Shown here in pieces: positions 57,347-64,000 of a DNA stretch of 64,000 nucleotides. The first letter of the stretch is position 1. The number at the start of each line of letters is the position of its first letter. The position numbers and the translations under genes are program-made. A model generated the notes under the pieces. That model was given only the letters and a program-made list of their open reading frames with translations. It did no database searches and was not told where the DNA came from. Origin of the DNA: Longimicrobium sp. (GTDB lineage Bacteria > Gemmatimonadota > Gemmatimonadetes > Longimicrobiales > Longimicrobiaceae); contig DASVQP010000029.1 in NCBI GenBank assembly GCA_036389135.1, forward strand, positions 124,001-188,000, read 5' to 3'.

Positions 57347-57545
57347 TGCCGTAGGGGCGCGATTCATCGCGCCCGCCCTCACCCCTTCTCGACCTCTGCG
57401 CGACGCACGGATCTCGTAGCGGCCGCCCCACGTGGCTGCCCGCCCCGCAACGCCCCCCGCCGCCCGCACCGACGCACGCAAACCGCCCCTCCCCCAGGTA
57501 GTTATTGGGGGAGGGGCCGTGAGGTGACGAGCGGGGGTGGGGGCC
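57347..57545. repeat. Mixed intergenic repeats (GCGCGAT palindrome and CCTCCCCCAGGTAG unit)
   Basis: GGGGCGCGATTCATCGCGCCC near 57355 recurs from 20068. CCCCTCCCCCAGGTAGTTAT and TTGGGGGAGGGG at 57487-57515 recur from 28506, including GAGGTGACGAGCGGGGG. The unit abuts the 3' end of the HEAT-repeat gene at 57546. Confidence 0.68.
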
Positions 57546-58343
57546 CTACCGCGCCAGTATCTCCTCGAACAGCGCCAGCGCGCGCGGGTCCTTTGACTGG
57601 CCCAGCCAAAAGATCGCCGTGCGGCGCAGCTCGGGGTCGCGGTGCGTGCGGGCGATGCGGATCAAGGCGGGCACCGCCTCGTTGTTGGGGCGCTGAGAGA
57701 GGGCGAAGACGGCCTGCTTGCGCACACCCTGGTCACCGGCCGCATCCACGATCTCCTGAAGGCCACGGGTGGCGGATTCGCTCGCCTCCTGGCTCAGCCA
57801 GAACACCGCGCTCTGCCGCGTGTCGCGCGGAATGCTTTCGCGCCGCGCGATCCGCAGCAGCACCGGCCACGACACCGCCCCTTCCGCGAGCGTAGCGGCG
57901 AAGATCAGGTCCTTGCCCACGCCGCCGTTCGGGGTGCGTTCCGCCAGCGACAGCAGGTACGCCGACGCTTCGCGCGGGTCCAGCGTACCCAGATCCGTGA
58001 CGCGCCCGCCGCGCGCCTGGAACGGGTATGCCACACGGGTGCGGACGTCGCTGACCCGGCCGTCGCGCTTCACCAGCGTCACGCGCACCGGTCCCTTCAG
58101 GCACTCCATCTCACCGGGCCTGCTCCAGTTCCCATTGTTCACGGTGCGGGTGCCCTCGGTCACCACCTGGCTTCCGCGGAAGGAGATTCCTTCCTGCCAC
58201 CCACACACGTCTGGCTTCGCGGCGAAGGAGATGCGCACCTCGCCGTCGGGGGCGGCGTCCACACGACGGGCGACCGCGTCCTGGGCGTGCGCGCTCCCGG
58301 CGGCGAGGACGAGCGCGGCCGCGATCACGTTCGGTCGCTTCAT
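57546..58343 (-). CDS. HEAT-repeat secreted protein
   Basis: 265 residues with a signal peptide (MKRPNVIAAALVLAAGSAHAQ). The C-terminal half consists of HEAT repeats such as RQSAVFWLSQEASESATRGLQEIV, RKQAVFALSQRPNNEAVPALIRIA and RRTAIFWLGQSKDPRALALFEEIL. The N-terminal part (VCGWQEGISFRGSQVV) is a small unassigned domain. The start overlaps the stop of the larger HEAT gene (ATGA). It is the last gene of the sigma/anti-sigma operon. Confidence 0.85.
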   Translation of the reverse strand: MKRPNVIAAALVLAAGSAHAQDAVARRVDAAPDGEVRISFAAKPDVCGWQEGISFRGSQVVTEGTRTVNNGNWSRPGEMECLKGPVRVTLVKRDGRVSDVRTRVAYPFQARGGRVTDLGTLDPREASAYLLSLAERTPNGGVGKDLIFAATLAEGAVSWPVLLRIARRESIPRDTRQSAVFWLSQEASESATRGLQEIVDAAGDQGVRKQAVFALSQRPNNEAVPALIRIARTHRDPELRRTAIFWLGQSKDPRALALFEEILAR

Positions 58344-59695
58344 GAGTCGATGATCTCCGCGAGGGTTTGCGCCGCCCGGGGGTCGCGAGACTGGCCGAGC
58401 CAGAAGATCGCCCTCGTCCGCAGCTGCCGGTCGGGATCCCGCCGGGCGATGGCGATCAGCTTGTCGATGGCCGGGCCGTCGCCCCGCTGGGACAGGACGA
58501 AGATGGCCTGGTCCTTCAACCTGCGGTCCTGCAGCGCGTCGTAGGCACCGACCAGCTCGGACGTGGCGATGCGGGTCTGCCCCGCCCAGAAGAGCGCCTG
58601 CTTGCGCAGCTCGAACCCCTCGGAAGCGTCGCCTGCCAGGCTCAGCAGCCAGCGCTCGTTGCCCGGGGACTGGGCCAACGCGGTCAGCATGTTGTTCTTG
58701 AGCGCGGGCTCCACCCGCCCAAACAGCCCGCGCAGGTACGACGCGCTCTCCGCCGTGCCGCGCTGCCCGATCCAGAAGATCGCCTTCTCCCGCATGCTTC
58801 GCGGGTTGCCGCTATCCTCGGCGAAGGCGCGCAGCACGGCGAACGCTCGGGGATTGCCGTGCTGCGAAAGGGCGAAGATCGCCTTCTCGCGCACGCGGGG
58901 GTCGTCAGAGGTTTGCAGGATCTCCTCGATGAAGCGCAGCGACTGCTCGCTCCTGGACTGCGACAACCAGAACACCGCCTGCTCCCGCACCTTTGCGCTG
59001 GGATCGGTGCGGGCCACGCGCATCAGGGTGGCCTCGGCGGCGGGCGTCCCCTTGCTCGACACCAGGAACACCGCCTTCTCGCGGAGCCCGGGGGAGCATT
59101 CGTCGCGGCGTGCCAGTACCCGCTCCAGGATGGGGAGGGCGCGCTCCGCATCCATCTGAAGGAGGGCGTTGAGCGCGGCCACCTGCGTGTCCTGGTCGCC
59201 GCACGGGCCGCCGGAGCGGGTGGCGCGCGTGGCGGTGCGCTCCACCTGGCGCGCGGCGCCCTCGTCGCCGCGCCGCGCCAGCTCGCCGCGGATGCGGGTG
59301 GCCAGTTCGTCGGCGTCGCGGCGGGTGGCGGCGCGGGGGTGGCGCGTGCGCTGCGCCTCCAGGGCGCCCAGGGCGGTGCGCAGCTCGGCGGGCGAGCCGG
59401 TGCGGTAGCGGGAGAACGCCTCCCAGTACAGCGCGTCCGGCGTGTAGCGCGAGGTGGGGTGCTCCTGCCGGATGCGCTGGAAGAGGCGCGCGGCGGCGGA
59501 GTACTCGCGGCGGTTGAGGGCCTCGCGGGCGGCGCGGTACAGCTCGTTGGCCGGGTCCTGCTGCCAGCGCGCGGCCGGAGGCAGCTCGGGGCCCGCCATC
59601 GCCAGCACCGTCCCGCCCGCCAGCTGCTGCGCGGGGAGTGGCGCGGTGGCGAGTGCGGCCAGGGCCGCGGCCAGCAAGGGTGTACGGATCATCAC
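58340..59695 (-). CDS. HEAT-repeat secreted protein with N-terminal TPR-like region
   Basis: 451 residues with a signal peptide (MMIRTPLLAAALAALATAPLPAQ). Residues 40-120 look TPR-like (ALNRREYSAAARLFQRIRQEHPTSRYTPDALYWEAFSRYRTG). The remainder is a regular HEAT solenoid (LREKAVFLVSSKG..., REQAVFWLSQSRSEQSLRFIEEIL, REKAIFALSQHGNPRAFAVLRAFA and so on). Each repeat begins with [K/R]-x-[A]-[IV]-F-[WA]-L. Overlapping stops and starts on both sides show an operon with the smaller HEAT gene and the anti-sigma gene. It may sense or scaffold in the periplasm. Confidence 0.87.
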   Translation of the reverse strand: MMIRTPLLAAALAALATAPLPAQQLAGGTVLAMAGPELPPAARWQQDPANELYRAAREALNRREYSAAARLFQRIRQEHPTSRYTPDALYWEAFSRYRTGSPAELRTALGALEAQRTRHPRAATRRDADELATRIRGELARRGDEGAARQVERTATRATRSGGPCGDQDTQVAALNALLQMDAERALPILERVLARRDECSPGLREKAVFLVSSKGTPAAEATLMRVARTDPSAKVREQAVFWLSQSRSEQSLRFIEEILQTSDDPRVREKAIFALSQHGNPRAFAVLRAFAEDSGNPRSMREKAIFWIGQRGTAESASYLRGLFGRVEPALKNNMLTALAQSPGNERWLLSLAGDASEGFELRKQALFWAGQTRIATSELVGAYDALQDRRLKDQAIFVLSQRGDGPAIDKLIAIARRDPDRQLRTRAIFWLGQSRDPRAAQTLAEIIDS

Positions 59696-60426
59696 GATTC
59701 TCCCAGAGTGGTTGAAGCCGCGGGTGGGACCACGGCGCGCATGCGGGGGAGTACGCCGCTCTCGTCGATGGCGTCGCGCGCGAGGTCGACCTCGGCGCGG
59801 TCGCTGCGGAGCTGGGAGATCTGCACCAGCACCAGCTCCAGGTCCTGGAGGAGGCGCTGGAGCCGCGGGTCGTCCGCGGCGGGGGAGTCCAGCAGCAGCC
59901 GGGTGTTCGACAGCAGGTCGTCCGCCCAGTGCGTCACCAGCGCCTGCGTCTGCGCGTCCGCCGACGAATGCTGAAAGGAGGTGAGGAGCGCCCGCGAACG
60001 GCTCAGGTGCTCCACCGCCGCCACGTGATACGGGTCCGTGCGCGGCGAGGGGGCGGTGGTCGCCACCTCCGCCGGCGCGGATGCGGGGGGAAGCGTCCGC
60101 CCGATGCCGATTCCCAGCGCCAGCACGGCCGCCAGCCCGATCACCCAGCGCAGCGGCGGGCGGACGCGGCGGCGGGCGGCCAGCTCGTCCGCGGGCGCCA
60201 GCTCAACCCGCGGGTGCCCGATGCGCGCCGCCACCTCCGGCCAGAGCGGGCGCGCGGGCGGCGTGTCGCGCAGGGCGGCGGCGTGCAGCGTCACGCGGCG
60301 CAGCTCGCCCAGCACCCGGCGGCAGCCCAGGCATTCGCGCAGGTGGGCGTCCAGCTCCGCGCGCTCGGCGGTGGCGAGCTCGTCGTCCAGGTACTCGGAA
60401 AGGCGGTCGGTCCAGGGGTCTTGCAT
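59692..60426 (-). CDS. Anti-sigma factor with zinc-finger (zf-HC2) domain
   Basis: 244 residues. LSEYLDDELATAERAELDAHLRECLGCRRVL is the anti-sigma zinc-binding domain with the H-x3-C-x2-C set. A membrane segment follows (WVIGLAAVLALGIGIG, about residues 94-110) and then a helical periplasmic part. It should hold the ECF sigma factor upstream in check and release it on an envelope signal. It starts 12 nt after the sigma gene and overlaps the HEAT gene downstream, so the HEAT proteins may deliver the signal. Confidence 0.88.
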   Translation of the reverse strand: MQDPWTDRLSEYLDDELATAERAELDAHLRECLGCRRVLGELRRVTLHAAALRDTPPARPLWPEVAARIGHPRVELAPADELAARRRVRPPLRWVIGLAAVLALGIGIGRTLPPASAPAEVATTAPSPRTDPYHVAAVEHLSRSRALLTSFQHSSADAQTQALVTHWADDLLSNTRLLLDSPAADDPRLQRLLQDLELVLVQISQLRSDRAEVDLARDAIDESGVLPRMRAVVPPAASTTLGES

Positions 60427-60437
60427 CGTTTTATCCT

Positions 60438-60965
60438 TCAGGTCAGGTGCTCGCGGAGGATCATCCGGGCCCGGTGAAGCTGGCTCTTGGACGTCCCCAC
60501 GCTCACGTTCAGCATCTCGGCGATTTCCTCGTGCCGGTAACCTTCCACGTCAAAGAGCACGAAGATCTGCCGTGCCCCGTCCGGGAGGTGCTTGATCGCC
60601 CTCTCGAAGTCCATCTTCAGCTCCGGCGCGGCGGGGCGGCAGGCGATCGTCTCCAGCGCTTCCGCCCCACCGTCGCGCCCGTGCCGAACGCTTCGCGACG
60701 TCCGCCGCGCCAGGATCAGGTTCACCGCGAGCCGGTGGAGCCAGGTGCCGAACGCCGCCTCGCCGCGAAAGGTGCGCAGCTTCTCCCAGGCGCGGACGAA
60801 GACGTCCTGCGTCACCTCGTCGGCGTCGTCGTCGCCGATCATGCGGCACGCCAGCGTGTGCACGCGCGCCACGTGGTCGCGGTACAGCCGCCCGAAGGCG
60901 TGGGCGTCGCCCGCCGCGGCGAGCGCGGGGTCGCCGGTGGGCGGGGGGTGCAGTTCCTGGATCAG
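60438..60965 (-). CDS. ECF-type RNA polymerase sigma factor
   Basis: About 175 residues. AHAFGRLYRDHVARVHTLACRMIGDDDADEVTQDVFVRAWEK is sigma region 2, and HEEIAEMLNVSVGTSKSQLHRARMILREHL is the region 4 helix-turn-helix. It directs transcription of stress or envelope genes and is probably held by the anti-sigma factor downstream. No ATG, GTG or TTG lies in frame between the last upstream stop-free stretch and region 2; a CTG at 60965 overlaps the stop of a short upstream ORF. The start is therefore uncertain, and a one-base frameshift is possible. Confidence 0.83.
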   Translation of the reverse strand: MIQELHPPPTGDPALAAAGDAHAFGRLYRDHVARVHTLACRMIGDDDADEVTQDVFVRAWEKLRTFRGEAAFGTWLHRLAVNLILARRTSRSVRHGRDGGAEALETIACRPAAPELKMDFERAIKHLPDGARQIFVLFDVEGYRHEEIAEMLNVSVGTSKSQLHRARMILREHLT

Positions 60966-61018
60966 CGGAGTGGCTCCGGGTCGTCGACGTCCGTTCCTGC
61001 TCGCATATGGTTGGACAT
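60962..61018 (-). other. Short ORF overlapping the sigma-factor start
   Basis: ATG at 61018 reads MSNHMRAGTDVDDPEPLR and stops at 60962-60964, overlapping the CTG that may start the sigma factor (CTGA). It may be a leader peptide that couples translation, or the true N-terminus shifted by one base. Confidence 0.45.
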
Positions 61019-61115
61019 CAGGATGGCTCGCAAGGTTGGAAGCGCCGTTTCCGGGCCTGCCGCCGGGAGCGGCGCGCGTGTATCTTTGGCGCCACACACT
61101 CCCGTCCTTGCTACG

Positions 61116-62762
<1,647 letters not shown>

Positions 62763-62887
62763 CCCCTGCCGTTCCGTTCGGCCGGATCAAACCATCTGCC
62801 GCCCGCCCGCATCAGAGTGTGTGAACGCCGCCCCCGCAGCTTCCCCCCGGACGGCCGATTCCACACACGAACACGGCGAACCCTGAC

Positions 62888-63679
62888 ATGCGCATCCTGC
62901 TCGCTACTTTGACGGCCACGATGGTGATGGGCACCCTTCCCCTTGCCGCGCAGCGCGACGACTTCCGCTGGAGCGGGCGCGTGGCGCAGGGGAAGGAGAT
63001 CGAGGTGGTGGGTGTGGTGGGCGACATCCGCGCCCTTCCGGCCAGCGGCGGCCAGGTGGAGGTCGTCGCCGAGATGCGCGAGGGGCGCGTACCCGTGCGC
63101 GTGGTGGAGCACGAGCATGGCGTGACGCTCTGCGTCGTATACCCCAACCAGCGTCCCAGCAGCAGCGGCCGCGGCAACGGGCGGTGCGGGATGACGGGGA
63201 ACGTGGGCAACGATCCGCCGCGCGTGGACTTCACCGTGCGCGTCCCCGCCGGCGTGCGCTTCGCCGGCCGCAGCGTGACGGGCGACGTGCGCGCCCAGGG
63301 CCTGCGCGGAGCCGTGCGCGCCAGCACCGTCTCCGGCGGCGTGGACGTGCAGACCAGCGAGGAGGCCGAGGCCAGCACGGTGAGCGGCGACGTGCGCGTC
63401 GCCATGGGGCGCCTGCCGCGGAGCGGCTCGCTGCGCTTCAACACCGTCAGCGGCAGCGTGCGCCTGGTCCTCCCCTCCGACGCCGGCGCCGAGCTCCGGG
63501 TCACCACCGTCAGCGGCGATCTCGACTCCGACTTCGAGCTGCGCCTGAACTCGCGCGACAACGGCGGCCGCTCGTTCGTCCGCGTCGGCCACAACATCCG
63601 CGCCACCATCGGCAGCGGCGGCCCCGAAATCGAGATCCGCACCGTCAGCGGGGATGTGGAGCTGGCGCGCGGGCGGTAG
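62888..63679 (+). CDS. DUF4097 family secreted beta-repeat protein
   Basis: 263 residues with a signal peptide (MRILLATLTATMVMGTLPLAAQ). The second half is built from a repeated short strand unit ending [ST]-V-S-G-[DS]-[VL] (STVSGGVDVQ, STVSGDVRVAMG, NTVSGSVRLVL, TTVSGDLDSD, RTVSGDVELA), the right-handed beta-helix-like pattern of DUF4097. The function is unknown; such proteins are often linked to envelope-stress regulators. It lies alone after the AAA gene. Confidence 0.83.
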   Translation: MRILLATLTATMVMGTLPLAAQRDDFRWSGRVAQGKEIEVVGVVGDIRALPASGGQVEVVAEMREGRVPVRVVEHEHGVTLCVVYPNQRPSSSGRGNGRCGMTGNVGNDPPRVDFTVRVPAGVRFAGRSVTGDVRAQGLRGAVRASTVSGGVDVQTSEEAEASTVSGDVRVAMGRLPRSGSLRFNTVSGSVRLVLPSDAGAELRVTTVSGDLDSDFELRLNSRDNGGRSFVRVGHNIRATIGSGGPEIEIRTVSGDVELARGR

Positions 63680-64000
63680 GGGAAGTGTGTTAGTGCGTAA
63701 GTGCGTTGGGTGCAACAAAAATGTCATCCTGAGAGAGCTGCCCCACCACCGCCCTCGACGCACTCCGGACTGCCGCGGCGACCGAAGGATCTAGCGAGAG
63801 CCGGGCCGGGGTTCGCACGTACACGCGGGCCCCTCGGAGCGCGCAGTAGATCCTTCGTTCCGCGCCATAGGCTGTCGGTGAGGCAAGGGCGGAGAAGCGC
63901 GTCGCTCAGGATGACAGGGAGGTGGAGAATGCGCGAGCGCCCCGCCGGATCTCCCGGCGGGCCGCTCTGCGTCAAGCAATCTCAGGTGCGCCGGAAGGAT
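63680..64000. repeat. TGCGT direct repeats plus GTCATCCTGAG palindromic repeat, second site
   Basis: GTGTTAGTGCGTAAGTGCGTT near 63688 is followed by GTCATCCTGAGAGAG near 63723. Further on are GAAGGATCT and AGATCCTTCGTTCCGCG, then GCGCGTCGCTCAGGATGAC, the inverted counterpart. The same pieces lie at 13452-13755. No gene is seen to the end of the window. Confidence 0.6.

Overview
The window comes from a strongly GC-rich bacterial chromosome. Lipobox-bearing lipoproteins, an LmbE-like PIG-L deacetylase, paired M16 peptidases, a TonB-like C-terminal domain, dense ATGA-type gene overlaps and several families of palindromic intergenic repeats all fit a Gram-negative soil-type bacterium. The style resembles Gemmatimonadota (Longimicrobium-like), but no rRNA or marker gene here proves it.

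The centrepiece is 5.7-14.6 kb. A good sigma70-type promoter (5712-5740) and a long untranslated stretch lead into an array of structured RNAs, all on the + strand. In order they are: a cloverleaf-like fold (6293-6369), tRNA-His(GTG) (6386-6459), three tRNA genes whose anticodon loops are 57, 58 and 60 nt long instead of 7 because each carries a hairpin insertion of about 50 nt, two matched Y-RNA-like elements (6986-7088, 7189-7302), a T-loop-bearing tRNA-like element (7314-7428) and a third Y-RNA-like element (7439-7537). Next come a Ro60/TROVE protein (rsr), an unknown 106-residue protein, an RtcB RNA ligase interrupted by a 450-residue intein placed exactly before its metal-binding cysteine, and two YcgL-type nucleotidyltransferases, closed by a clean intrinsic terminator (14562-14595). 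This is an RNA-repair locus. The tRNA genes with anticodon-loop inserts next to an RNA-splicing ligase are the most unusual part: they may be intron-bearing tRNAs, or tRNA-shaped baits or sensors served by RtcB and Ro.

0-5.5 kb holds a solute-binding lipoprotein, a PIG-L hydrolase and a sodium:solute symporter. 14.6-28 kb is housekeeping and envelope: amidohydrolase, rhodanese, CDGSH protein, Ni/Co transporter, TonB-like protein, L,D-transpeptidase-like protein, M23 peptidase, SnoaL-like lipoprotein, RHH-like protein, NhaA, HHH protein, LOG-family protein, DUF4142 and a TIGR01777 oxidoreductase. 28.6-33.8 kb encodes the mutagenic translesion cassette ImuA-ImuB-DnaE2. 34-37 kb has gene remnants, a MarR/VOC divergent pair and a second amidohydrolase.

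37.6-41.7 kb is an AT-richer island with one very large protein: glycosyltransferase-like domain, STAND-type NTPase, then TPR repeats. It is a plausible defence or signalling gene. 41.9-53.3 kb holds an acetyltransferase, PBP4, DUF4189 protein, a decayed PIN toxin beside its intact antitoxin-like gene, an IPT/TIG lipoprotein, an M16 peptidase pair and a beta-propeller secreted protein. 53.5-57.3 kb holds a dynamin-like GTPase and a two-gene module (nuclease-fold/wHTH protein plus nucleotidyltransferase) behind a perfect 14-bp inverted repeat, resembling AbiE type IV toxin-antitoxin systems. 57.5-63.7 kb contains an ECF sigma/anti-sigma/HEAT-repeat operon, a divergent AAA ATPase and a DUF4097 protein.

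At least five dispersed palindromic repeat families fill the intergenic gaps. Many start codons were moved inward from the longest frame to fit signal peptides, overlaps or ribosome binding sites.
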